A stretch of DNA of 64,000 bases from Cryptomeria japonica (Eukaryota; Streptophyta; Pinopsida; Cupressales; Cupressaceae): positions 315,290,541-315,354,540 of the forward strand of contig NC_081405.1 of assembly GCF_030272615.1 (NCBI RefSeq), written 5' to 3'. This document shows positions 12,600 to 23,067 of the stretch, one piece after another. Each line of letters starts with the position of its first letter. The stretch's first letter is position 1. Below the pieces are notes generated by a model that saw nothing but the letters and a program-made list of their open reading frames with translations, made no database searches and was not told the origin of the DNA. The translations under genes were made by a program, and so were the position numbers.

Positions 12600-14650
12600 A
12601 TTAGCAATAACTTTTGTGGCAGTAGGAGCTGGTTTTGTAGGTAGTCGAGAAAGAGGTACAATAATCATTGTAGGTTAACTTTGCATGCTTTATGGGAATT
12701 TGTATCCCTCTTCAACAATAGCAATAGAAATTCCTACAGAATTCAAGTGGGTTATCACATAAAGTCTGTTGTGAAGAAAGGAATCAAGTGGGAATTACAG
12801 ATTATTGACATCAATAGAATCATGGGTGGAAAACAAAAAAAAACAAAGGCTACCACCATTGAGAAATGGAAGAGTCATCTACAGGTCTGGGCAATCCTTC
12901 AAGCTGCCAAGATGACGGATTTCATGGAAAATATGCAGGAGAAACACCCCAAAATTATGAGAATCTTCAAGAAGGTTTGGAATGAAGGAATGTTAACAAT
13001 TGGAAACAGGTAGGTAATGGTGACTGAAACTATGATTGCGGAGGCAACAGGTCTTCCGATGAAGGGCACCAAGTTTTGCAGGGATAGAAAGATTTCAGAT
13101 GCTTGAAGAAATTTCCAAAGAATGAGGAGGAGAAGGCTAGATTGGTGAAGGGCAGCCATATCTACTTCTCGCCAAAGGTAATTAAATTAATTTGGAGAAG
13201 GGTTTTGCTTATTGTAATGGAATTTATCATGCTTGATGGAAGATACACTAGGGTTTATAGCTACCACTTTGTCTTACTTAATCATTTTAGGTATAAAGAT
13301 AAAATTTCTTTTCCATATTATCTCTTTTGTGCCCTTAATGCGGGGATCAAGGATGCCATATCCAACCCCAGTATCAACCCTGCAATGCATGAAGGTTTGA
13401 TGGTGATTCTATATAATCACATCAAGAACATGACTGTCCAGTTGAATATAGCTGAGAACTCCGAATCGGATGAGGATTTCAATGACTCTGATGATGAGGA
13501 AGGTGAAGGCTATGAAACAGAATCTGAGATAGAGGACGACCCCAAAATTGCTAGGTCAAGTAGAAAAAATAGAAAAATAGAGCAAAGGGTCGACCAAAAA
13601 GAAAGAGAGAGGGGAGGATGAAGATAGCTTGTATGAGGAGGATTATGGGACTGACAATAAAATGGATACTGGAAGTGAGAAGGTCCAAACCCTTGTGAGC
13701 CAGAAGCATAAAAAGAAGACTTCTAAAAATAAGGAGGTGGGCACTAAGGATCGGTCACCTCTCATGAATGAGTCAAAGGAGAAGGGCATGATGGGGGAGG
13801 ATACGACTATAAAAGAATATCATAGCTCTGATTTTAGGGAGGTTGGTCTAGATGTTAATCTTGATACCACTGGTGATAAGAACCAGGAAGAGAATCACCT
13901 GGATATTGATCTTTACATCAATAATGGCATGGATAGCTTCAAACAGGTGCTCCTCTGGATGCATAAGGAAATTGCAGGCATTAAAACCAAGCAAGCCCAG
14001 GAAGTAGGGAAAATCGAGACCTTACAAGCTTTAGGCTCAGGAAAGTTCAATTCCATCCCTGACTGTCTCAACGAGCTCACCAAAGCTATTAGTAATGCAA
14101 AGGAGATTATCAATGCTAATCGCAACATCTTTCGTAGCCTGAAAAACAGAGCAGGTGCCACTAAAAAGAGACTTGATGGAGTTGAGAACATGCATAATAT
14201 TCTTAAGGTTGTCTCAGCCAGCATGAAAGCCCTCATCAGCAAGCTGGAGAACTTCCAAGGGGATAAGGCAGCGGCGGGCATTATTGATGTTAAGGATGAC
14301 ACCCTAGATGATAAGGATACAGGAATTGGGAGAAGAATGAGAGCTAACACTAAAAATATACAAAGCCACAACAAGGATATCGAGGATATAAAGCGAGCAG
14401 CTGACAATATGGAATAGTTGGAGCTGGAAGCAGTAGAAATGCTTCAGAAATTAACCTAATCCTAGGTTTCTGACGGTCTTTTTTGGTCTTTGATCTATTG
14501 TCTCTTGTTTGCTGGTGTTTTATTCACCAGTTGTCTTTCCTTAGTTTGTTGTATTTTTGTTTTTTTACGATTTAATGTATATCTTTTGATCTTCTGGCTA
14601 TAATGGGTTTCGGGGGCCCATCAAAACCCGTTTTCCCATATTCAAAAATT
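12600..14650 (+). mobile_element. near-full-length retroposed gene of unknown function
   Basis: A dispersed element made of one long gene plus a roughly 190-base 3' tail. Truncated relatives lie at 5030-5434 and 46840-47130, both on the minus strand and both retaining only the C-terminus and tail. The tail ends in GGGTTTCGGGGGCCCATC and AAAACCCGTTTTCCCATATT. A similar tail closes the ORF1-only LINE-B at 15.42 kb. I infer movement by a LINE-type reverse transcriptase. The 5' end is uncertain because no flanking duplication could be identified. Confidence 0.6.
12822..14459 (+). pseudogene. unrecognised coiled-coil protein of a retroposed family
   Basis: About 545 codons starting at MGGKQKKTKATTIEKWK, with stops at 13011 and near 13104 and frame changes near 13100 and 13610. 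The N-terminal third is globular (HLQVWAILQAAKMTDFM, MIAEATGLPMKGTKFCRD, LDGRYTRVYSYHFVLLNHF), then an acidic linker near 13460-13540 (DEDFNDSDDEEGEGYETE), a Lys/Glu-rich stretch, and a helical C-terminus ending EDIKRAADNME and EAVEMLQKLT. The EATGLP phrase recalls retrotransposon-associated plant domains, but I cannot name the family. The start is the internal Met because its downstream protein is coherent; an upstream Met at 12681 is less likely. The long antisense frame at 13913-14407 is a shadow. Confidence 0.6.
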
Positions 14651-15403
14651 TTTGTCACATCAATAAGTATCACATTTGGGACATCAAATTAGACCAGCTT
14701 AGTAGAGATGCTTGTATTTTCTAAATGTCCTATTATGAGCTTATATCCAAGATTTTATGTTATTGTATCTAAAAAACAAAATTTAGCCTGCATTTTCTTT
14801 AGTCAAATTGTGGGAATTACGTATTTATTGTGTTTCTCTCTGCTCATATGAGACACCAATCTCCCTTTCCACCACTAATTCATGAAGCCTCACCTTCCAT
14901 TATGAGATAGAGTTGAAGGTTTCTTAATCCAACAAAAGAGTATAGTTGTTTTGATGGATCTATTGCAATGGCTAATCATTTTGATGTTCTACCACAAGAA
15001 GAGAACCTTACAAACTTTTCTAATAATCAAGCATAAAAATATCTCTTGGAATGTGAGAGGAATCTCTCTCACTCATCACAAAGATGAGGTCAAAGAAGTT
15101 ATTGTTGAATGGAAACCAAATATCATATTTTTGCAATAATTTAAATTTAATGGTTCTCAACTCATTTAATCTCTATCCAATATATGGAGGGATGTTGTTT
15201 TCTTGCATACATCACATAGAGAAGGAAGTGGTGCGGTTGTTCCTAGTTTATCTCCTTGGGAAAGTAAGTTTTTCTTTGATAAAGGAAAGGACCCATAACA
15301 TAATTGTGTTTAGTTCCTCTCTTTTATCAATGGACAACCCTTTTTTTGTTCGGTATATGCTCCTAACATTGCTAAAGAGAGATGTCAACTATGGGAATAG
15401 ATG
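14651..15403 (+). pseudogene. LINE-A 5' part: ORF1 end and endonuclease start
   Basis: An L1-type endonuclease (APE-like) remnant. At 15033 the protein reads ISWNVRGISLTHHKDEVKE and IIFLQ, the typical N-terminus of plant LINE ORF2 (SWNxRG...IxFLQ), although the usual glutamate after FLQ is now a stop. It continues through frame changes to CSVYAPNIAKERCQLWE and MNTNMPQV at 15403-15423. The homologous continuation, PQVD*VTGGDFNLM, is found at 35.94 kb, so the element is split by about 20.5 kb of later insertions. Upstream of the endonuclease, remnants such as MANHFDVLPQEENL may be the ORF1 end or linker. Confidence 0.75.
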
Positions 15404-15423
15404 AACACAAATATGCCTCAAGT
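15404..15423 (+). repeat. candidate left target duplication of LINE-B
   Basis: A 20-base stretch ending ATGCCTCAAGT resembles the stretch ending ATTCCTCAAGT at 35926-35945 (16 of 20 bases by eye). Both encode the same part of LINE-A (N-x-N-x-P-Q-V), as expected if LINE-B duplicated its target on insertion. Confidence 0.5.
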
Positions 15424-16653
15424 TTTTGTTTAGGCAAAAATAGGTTTTGAGAGGATCTGAAACCCCTTACAAAAGAGAAACAGGGATTGGAACCCAATAG
15501 ATAAGGTTTCCTAGAAAGGTAGACATTAAACACCAGTAGCCCAAACCAACACAAAAAAATAGGATAGCAAGAAACTATCCCCAGGGATTTACAAGCACCC
15601 TATACCAGAGGAAAAGACAGCATGCCCAAACTACAAACAACAAACCAAGGTGAGCCCAATGAAAATGCTAGCATACAACAAAGGGTTTTAGCTAGCTCCC
15701 TCAACTAGAAGAGGACAAACAACACATTACTTCTTCCCTTTTTGCGAGCAAAGGGTCATATCAAAAGCAGTCACAAATTTAGATTTTTTCCTTTTCACCG
15801 ATATCCACCCTTCTTCCACCTTCGCAGTGGAATCCAACCAAGAAGCCATGTGCAAAGGACCCGAGAAAGATCCTGCCAAGCCCAAAGGACCAACAACATC
15901 CAAAGAGCCAACAACATCAACTTCCTCCTTATCAACAATAGGAAGGACAACCGCATTACAAGAAACACTAGCCTGCGACCCACAAGCCCCAACAGCCACC
16001 ATAGGCTATGAAAAATCAGAGCCAGCCTCCCTAGAGGAAGCCTCCCCTTTTGCTAGAGGAGTCGTAGTAGCAGTCGGGCTATCTTGAGCAACCACTTGGG
16101 AGAAACTTCATTGTGAAGCATTCTTCACAACATAATAATGCTGAGTTGAAGCACTGTTCCACCAAGACGCAAAACATTTCTTAGTAACACCAAGATCACA
16201 TTTAGCAGCAATATGACTCATTTTAAATCACATTCTACACCTAAAGGGAATCCCTTCATAGTCCAAATATTGAATCCAATAGACCTTAGAAGACATAAGC
16301 TTAATCTCTACAGGAAAACCCTTAGACACATCAATGTCCACCAAAATGCGAGCATAGGTGGAATGGTGAATATTAAAATAATCAGCATCGAACATTAGAA
16401 AGTCCCCAAGTGCCTCACCCACTTTCTCCAGAAGAGAATCCACCCAAAGATGAAGTGGGAGGTTAGGGAGCCTAACCCAAATAGGCATCTTGTTGAAAGT
16501 TTCAGAAGAGGGATTGAAATCTTTGTGCCAAGGCTTAACCATTAACAAAAAATGATCATCCCAGCTGAAGAAATGATCACACAGAATATAGTTTCTATCC
16601 TAAATATTATCAAATTTTTCTATGAAAAACCCTTTAGCGAAAAGGAAGATATA
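15424..16653 (-). pseudogene. LINE-B: ORF1 C-terminal half and 3' tail
   Basis: C-terminal part of a plant LINE ORF1 (nucleic-acid chaperone, DUF4283 plus zinc knuckle), read from 16653 downwards: FLFAKGFFIEKFDNIQDRNY, HFFSWDDHFLLM, KMPIWVRLPNLPLHLW, TYARILVDIDVSKGFPVEIK, WIQYLDYEGIPFRCRMCFKM, then SHIAAKCDLG. The knuckle is C-x2-C-x4-H-x4-C. One stop follows KNASQ and another GSDFS; the protein ends EEGWISVKRKKSKF...SQKGKK* at 15727. No ORF2 follows: about 300 bases of 3' tail run to 15424 (ending GGGGTTTCAGATCCTCTC and AAAACC). The N-terminal half is at 35.3-35.85 kb. This is therefore an ORF1-only, non-autonomous LINE derivative. Confidence 0.85.
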
Positions 16654-16658
16654 AAATG

Positions 16659-19410
16659 TGTTAGACACAATGCACCACAAAGACGGGGGTGAATCAATGG
16701 TTCTCAAATTTTTCTTTTTAACTAACTAATGTGTGTATAGTGGTTATGGGATCTAACACAAATCAAACATATCAGTTAGTGGGGAGACATATCACAAATT
16801 CAATCACACATAAAGGACCATCACATAACACTAGCATGTACGAGGAAAACTCAAGATGGGGAAAACCTTGGTGAGCAATATTGTTGGAGTCTATGTCTCC
16901 AATCCAGCCTCACAATGAATCTCTGTTAGAATGTTTAGGGAACCAATCCAAGGAACACCAACCCTTGATTTAGGGCACCCACCCAAGGAGCACCAACCCC
17001 TAACCGATTTATGGGCTACAACCCAAAGGAACTACAACCCCTGCTAGTTTATGGGCACCAACCCAAGAAGCACCAATGCCTGCACCGAGCTACAACTCAG
17101 TGATCACAATGATAGCATCAAATACAAAATTAGTTATGTTGTTACAAGTGAATCTTGTAACCATTTCATTTACCTCACTCTGTCGATGAGATACCTTCTC
17201 TGTTGCACCGACTTGCTCTTCTGCTGCCCTTATCTATTGTTGTAATGTTGGTAAACTCTATCAGTTCATCTCTGCTCCTCTTTGGCTCTACTAGATCTCC
17301 TCCTTTCTACTCTTCTCTTCAATATACTGAACTGTCTACATGTCGGTATAAGCTCCTACCGGTTCTCTCTTCAGATGCACTCTAGTTTCTATACCGGTAC
17401 ACTCCTCTCTCTGCCACTACTACTTTGTCGGTTCACCTTTCTCTCTATCAGTACTCAGTTCTTTTAGCTACTCTGTTGCTCCCCACCAGTACTACCATCA
17501 TCCAATTCTATGTCTGTCTTTTCTGTAGTTACCTTTTCTTCTACTTTGTCGGTATGAACACTATCGGTTCTGCACTTCTACCAGTTGAACACTTCAACCT
17601 CATTTTCCATCACACTCAATCTCCTCTCTATCTCCTTGATGAGCACCTGACTGGTCTACATGCAATAGCACTATCTTCTTCTATTCAGTAGCTCTTAACA
17701 ATCTCTTTAGCTTGCATATTTATAGCCGAGTCTTCCCGCCAAAAACCAATTCAAGTCATAGGCAATTAGGGTTTTCTCCAATGATTACGAGGCACATTGA
17801 ATCCAATCAAATCTTATCAGATCACATCACAAAGATGACTTCCTACACATATCCACCATTTTCATGCCTTCTAGAACACGCCTCCCTATTTTAGCAACCT
17901 GCAATCAATCTGTCGGCACACCCCTTTATCAATCACCATTAATGGCATGAAGGATTGCTTCAACAACTTCAATCTCCCTCCAGACAACCTGCATCGATTA
18001 GTTCATGCCATGGATATGGTCAGATTCATCTTGCCTTGAGCCAAAACCCCTCTGCAAACATCCCTCAAGCTCTGCAGTCACCATAAATCCTGGACCTATG
18101 CAATTTTTCCACTTCACTTCCACGTGTCATTGTTGTCAGTATCGACCTTGGCATACTGCTTTGTCGATTTAGCTTAGTCACTGACCACCCACATAACCGA
18201 TACACACATACCGGTCCACTGACCCTACCAGCACTAATCACCTTTCCTGTTATCCTTCCTGCCATCTCCTTTTCTATCATGTCAGTGTAATTCTTATGTT
18301 TGTACTTCACTGCTCTACCAGTGAAATGCCTCTCTGAGAATGTTCACTTATCGGCACCCTAGCAACTTTGATAAATCTCCTCATCCTTCAGTTTTCTGCA
18401 CTCCTCTTTATCAGGTGAGAACCTTATATTCCTTATCTCTTCTCTGATGTTTCACGGGTTGACATAACATGTCAACTATCACCGATGCAAATAGAGGTAG
18501 ATGTGTCCGCCGGTGGACAACATACTTTCCTTCTTGCTGGTGAGACACATTGATGACACCGAGCCATCACACTCCAACTGTTCCGAATGAACCTTCCTTT
18601 AGGATCTTGGTATCACCATGTACATTCCTACAGAATCACTAGCATCCTTCTTCATAACATCAACTAGTTTATCAATATGACAAACACACCATCTCAACTC
18701 CTCATTCTTCCTTCACTATCCTTGTAGCACACCATGTTTTCACTTGTTTATTCGGTGTGCATTTCTGATCTCATGCTCCAGGGTCTTCCTTATCTTCCAC
18801 TTGTACATTTGATTTCTACATTCAATCACCTCTCTATCTCAAGGAATCATTCTGTCGGTACAAGTGTGGCATTACTGAGGAGAGGATACATCTTCAACAT
18901 GACATATGTACTGGTGGTTTTCCATATGTCATCCTACGCACAGAGGCACCATACTCTATCAGCCTATCACCTAGCCTATGTCAGCTTCTTCATCCGGTAG
19001 GAGTCCTTTTAGTTATCCTTACACTAGAAATCTAGTGGCCTCCTCATACTTCACCTTCGGTGTTGATGTGATCCAAATAGCATTCCACCACTTCAGCACA
19101 AACAATGCCCATCATGTAGTCTCTTCATTCTAGTTGTATGCAACACCATATCAACAACCCTTTTACATAATGGTGACTCTACTACACCTCTAGCATACTG
19201 GCACACACCGATTCTTCCTTCTACATGAAGATGGTCCTTGGTTGTCACCAATGACAACACATCAACTCTTTTCCCATACCAGTCCATCTTCTATTCCAAT
19301 TGACATCAAACTCTAATGCCAACAGCCTCTTGTTCACTATTTGACATCAATGTCAGTGATACCGGTAACATCCTATACTAATTGACATCAATGACAACAC
19401 AATGCCAACA
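16659..19410 (-). repeat. 3' LTR of the pol-less copia element
   Basis: About 2,752 bp, nearly colinear with 32159-34914. On the minus strand it starts TGTTGGCATTGTG and ends GTGTCTAACA. It contains internal short direct repeats around 16925-17090 (units of GGGCACCAACCCAAGGAGCA type) and many small open frames (17051-19287) with matching counterparts in the other LTR; these are not genes. Confidence 0.85.
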
Positions 19411-19425
19411 ATCTCCCCCTTTGGC
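19411..19425 (-). promoter_or_regulatory. polypurine tract of the copia element
   Basis: The minus strand reads GCCAAAGGGGGAGAT immediately upstream of the 3' LTR. This fixes the element's orientation. A second purine run (CAAAGGGGGGAAAAG) lies about 55 bases further in, near 19465-19482. Confidence 0.75.
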
Positions 19426-19972
19426 ATTGATGTCAGCACATGTAGTATCTGGTATACTACAATAACTTTTCCCCCCTTTGACAACAATGACAAAGGGCAC
19501 TGTCAGGAATATTTCTCCCCCTTTTTACCAGGTGCATCTCCCTCTCTGAAGATTATGCACAAGATCATCTCAATCATCAACACTTGAGATGGAAAGATTA
19601 GGTACAAAACAACCCTTAACAACATATACCAGTCTCTCTCCTTCTTTCACTCAGAACCAGTTGAGGAAAGAATTTCTTCTCTTATGCATGTGGTCCTACC
19701 AGTTTGCCAGATTTATCTTACTTTCAACTGATAACTCATAGTCAGATGAGCAATTTTGTTTCTAGTATTATCAACCATCTTCTTGTGTTCAGTGTATCTG
19801 ATATTTGCTAAAAGATATGGCCTTGAACTCCCACTAAAACACAAACCTCTGTCTTCATCTTACCCAGTCAAGTCCTTAACCAGGACTCATATCAATACCT
19901 ATGACATCCATCATCATGACCACAATGCCAACTACAGGTCACATATCCAACCGATTGACCCATAAAGATGTA
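19426..19972 (-). other. 3' internal DNA of the pol-less copia element, non-coding
   Basis: The stretch between the polypurine tract and the nested family P element. It has no pol motif and no convincing open frame. Together with 27990-28142 it should be the original internal sequence downstream of gag. Confidence 0.5.
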
Positions 19973-19977
19973 TGTAC
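19973..19977 (+). repeat. left target duplication of family P copy 1
   Basis: TGTAC here and TGCAC at 27985-27989 flank the element, a five-base duplication with one difference. Confidence 0.65.
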
Positions 19978-21121
19978 TATTACTACTTATCAAGTTGCCA
20001 TTAGTTTCATGTCAAAGTTATTCTATATACTCTAGTCAGTTATCTCTACCGAGATATTCAGTCGGTATGCATGGTCTAGTCAGTTACAGAAGAAAGTAAG
20101 TCTCAAAACATAGTATACACCGAGCTATCTACCAAGTATCATTTCATGTCTACCGAGCAGCAAAGATGACACACCAAGTTGATATACACCGAGTGAAACG
20201 TGTTACCAGATTCATTGAACCTAGACATGCATATGAAAACGTGTTACAAGATCAAGGCACATTTAACCGTTATCACATTGGAAATTGCACTTAAAGATTG
20301 TGTATGATTTTGAGGTCATCTAACCAATGAAATAATTTGCATGGTTATTCATTCGATAAATCATATTTGTAAGATCAAAGCAATGAATGGATCACCGTCA
20401 TAAGAGATCTATTTATATAGCATGAGTTAAGAATTAAAAGTGTGTGTGTGTGCATGAGTGTAAGAAGACTATTACAGAGACACAGAGGTCACCAAGAAGG
20501 TTTTCAGAGAACAGTTAAAGAACGGAGTAAACATAAGGGTTTACCAAGTTACTATATGGGTTACCGAGGTATGCTATAAGCAAGGTAACTTATTCTAAGC
20601 ACATAGAATCTACTATAACATTCTAGATGTAAAGTTGCAGATATTTGTAATGATTTTATTGTAATATTTTGAAGTTGTAAGAGAAACCTTTAACAGGGTA
20701 AAAGACTCTAATCAAGTCTATAAATTGTAACGCCTCTAACCAGGTGCAGCATTTAGATGAAGTGTTGTAAAATCCATTAGCAAGGTAAATCTAATAGATC
20801 TTGTTACTCCTAATAGGGTAAGCTATCAGAAATAGCTAAACATGTAGCTCTAACCGAGCACTCTTTATTATTGCAGTAGTGAAGTTGTGGGTGCCATCCC
20901 CACCGCAGTTTTTCTCTCTAACCAAGAGTTTCTACGTAACCAAAATATATGTGTTATGGAGTGAATCATGTATGATTGTTATCTATTTGTTTTAGCTTTA
21001 TATTATGTTACTACACTATTCGGTTTATGCATAACAGTAAAGTTATTATTCAAGAAAAAATTTGGAGTACTGATTCACCCCTCCCCTCTCAGTACATTAA
21101 CTTTCCATATTGGGCCTAACA
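19978..21121 (+). repeat. 5' LTR of family P copy 1
   Basis: Matches 26843-27984 almost base for base over its whole length. It begins TATTACTACTTATC (the partner has TGATACTACTT, so the terminal TG is mutated here) and ends TTGGGCCTAACA. Near the end it contains GATTCACCCCTCCCCTCTCA, a phrase seen in related form in the other copia-like LTRs of this window. Confidence 0.9.
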
Positions 21122-21123
21122 AT

Positions 21124-21135
21124 TGGTATCAGAGC
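21124..21135 (+). promoter_or_regulatory. primer binding site, initiator tRNA-Met
   Basis: TGGTATCAGAGC begins two bases after the LTR end, an exact match to the common plant copia primer site. Confidence 0.9.
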
Positions 21136-21183
21136 TTGAATCTTGGAAAAGGGTTTAACTGCCTAAAGAGAAAGATCTTATCA

Positions 21184-22536
21184 ATGGAAGGCTATAAATA
21201 ATCTCGAAGGATTATGTATCTGCAAGAAGAACTGGATCATGCTAATCAAGTGATTGCGGACATGCAAAGACAAATGTAAAAATCTCTGAAAGTAAGAAGA
21301 AGATTATCTGATGATTTGCAGGATTCTCAAGAGTTAGTGGAACAAATTGAGACATCATCTAAGAACAGTATATCTGAAGAAACTGAAGAAATGATTGGAG
21401 TATTGAAAGAAAAGAACAAAGCACTAGCTGATCAACTGAAAGCAATGAAAAGAGAACATGAATATTTCAGCACATAGATGACTGGAAATCTTGATGCATT
21501 GAGGACAACCGAGGATAAAGTAAGAGATCTAGAAAGAGAGAAACAACAACTTGAAGTCTTAGTATCTGATAAGAATGATGAAATCACAAGGTTGACTGGA
21601 ATTCAACAAAATCTATCAGATCAACTAGGTTATGCACATCATGAAGCAATTCTAAAAAATGATGAGAATCAAGCATTGAAACATGAAGTATCAAGGTTAA
21701 CTGATGAACTTGAATCAAAGAAGAAATCCAAAGAAACACTCAAGAAGAGTTATGAATCATCAAAGATGTTGGATGAGCAACTGAATACAAGAAGACCCAA
21801 AAAAGATGCAGGACTCGGTTACAAAGGAAAAGACTCTACCGAGAAGGGAATTCATACTACCAGGAGAGGAGAATCATCAAAGCAAGCTGGAAACAAGAAT
21901 ATCATCAAAAGAAAGAAGCCTATTTACAACTACTATGGAAATCAAGGTCCCACTACCAACATGTGTCAAATCAGAAAAGGTAAGCAACCGAATGTCACTA
22001 AGTCCAAAGGTTATTATTACAATTGCAATAAATATGGTCACACATCTAATCAATGTAGGACAAAGTCTGTTAACAATTATCAGAAGGCAAAATTCAAAGG
22101 GTTTTGTAAAAACTACAATAGATATGGACATAGTACTGAGAAGTGCTGGCTTAAGCAAAAGAACTATATGTGGTCTGCACACCGAGCAAATGCTAGAGGT
22201 TAATGAACTCACACACATCCTTACCGATAGTATTCTATAGTACCATGGGATTAAAATACAAGGATATGGTGTGAATGTTGTGGAAGATATGGACACATAA
22301 GTACCAACTATTTTATAAGTATTAGAATGAACAACCGAAGATCATGGAGAAATCCTGGTATGGTATGTTTTCATTGTCACAAAGTTGGACACTTAGCTGG
22401 AGATTGCAGAGATCAACCCAGAAAAGACACTGAAGAAATAAAAGACAAATTAAAGATGATTTGGAAAAAGAAGGAAATTGTGTCAAATGGAGAAAGCACC
22501 TTACCTACCAAGTTAGGTGAACCTATTCCAAATTAA
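21184..22536 (+). pseudogene. gag-like protein with coiled coil and ~5 zinc knuckles
   Basis: Probably the nucleocapsid-type structural protein of family P. It starts MEGYK 49 bases past the primer site. Residues 1-220 are strongly coiled-coil (LQEELDHANQVIADM, LERE KQQLEVLVSD, ALKHEVSRLTDELESK). Then CCHC-type knuckles: a damaged C-N-Y-Y-G-x4-T, Y-x2-C-NKYGH-x4-C, CKNYNRYGHSTEKC, CECCGRYGHIS, and an intact CFHCHKVGHLAGDC. No UBN2 gag domain is present. All pieces are in one frame, broken by TAA after MEGYK, a TAG before MTGNLDALR, and stops near 22201-22255. The TAG is also present in copy 2. Homologue: 58742-61074, minus strand. Confidence 0.75.
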
Positions 22537-23067
22537 TCGGTAAAGGTATGAAGGGACTGCATTCTCTCAAGGTTAAATCCTAACAGTTCCTATTTTATCA
22601 TGTACTTAATTCAAATCTACATAATCAAAGATGTATTAGTAAGTTTGAAATTCTATCAAGGTCTTTTGAAGCACTATATAGGAAAACTGTCAATTCGGTG
22701 AATACAGGAAAACTGTCAAGTCGGTGAATGAAGGAAGTTTGGTTACTCGGTTAAAGCAAAATAAAGTGGAACCGAGTGCATTTAATGTTTTTGACCTAAC
22801 TACACAAAGCCTGATAAGGCATATGGTGTACTTCAAAGCATTTTCGCAGTCATTTTCAACTTTTCAAGTTTTCAAGAGAGCAGAGCAAAGCGAATCCAAG
22901 TTGATCAAAACCTCCTACAAAGCAAATTCAAGGTATTTACATCAATCTCAACACATTGTTAAGCCGATCTTATCTAGTTGCCATTATCTGCTAAGTATAA
23001 AGCATCAGTTATTTGAAAATCCTAAAACCCTAAGGATTCTTTGTTAGCTTTTTATCTGAAATCTACA
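22537..23067 (+). other. spacer between the two family P coding regions
   Basis: About 530 bases where an autonomous copia element would carry pol. Related sequence is recognisable in copy 2 (58147-58741), for example ACTCGGTTAAAGCAAAATAA against its counterpart, so the short spacer is ancestral. It has no pol motif; it may hold a promoter or splice site for the downstream ORF, but none is proven. Confidence 0.5.

Noticed and set aside
13913-14407. 164-codon antisense open frame
   Set aside because: Lies wholly opposite the coherent plus-strand coiled-coil gene; its hydrophobic, Ser/Leu-rich composition is typical of the reverse of a Glu/Lys-rich gene.
17051-19965. Series of small open frames in the 3' LTR and beyond
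   Set aside because: The same stretches recur in the 5' LTR with shifted frames, and there is no conserved protein.
21124-21135. tRNA-like similarity at primer sites
   Set aside because: Only the 12-base primer complement is present, not a tRNA gene; no cloverleaf could be drawn anywhere in the window.
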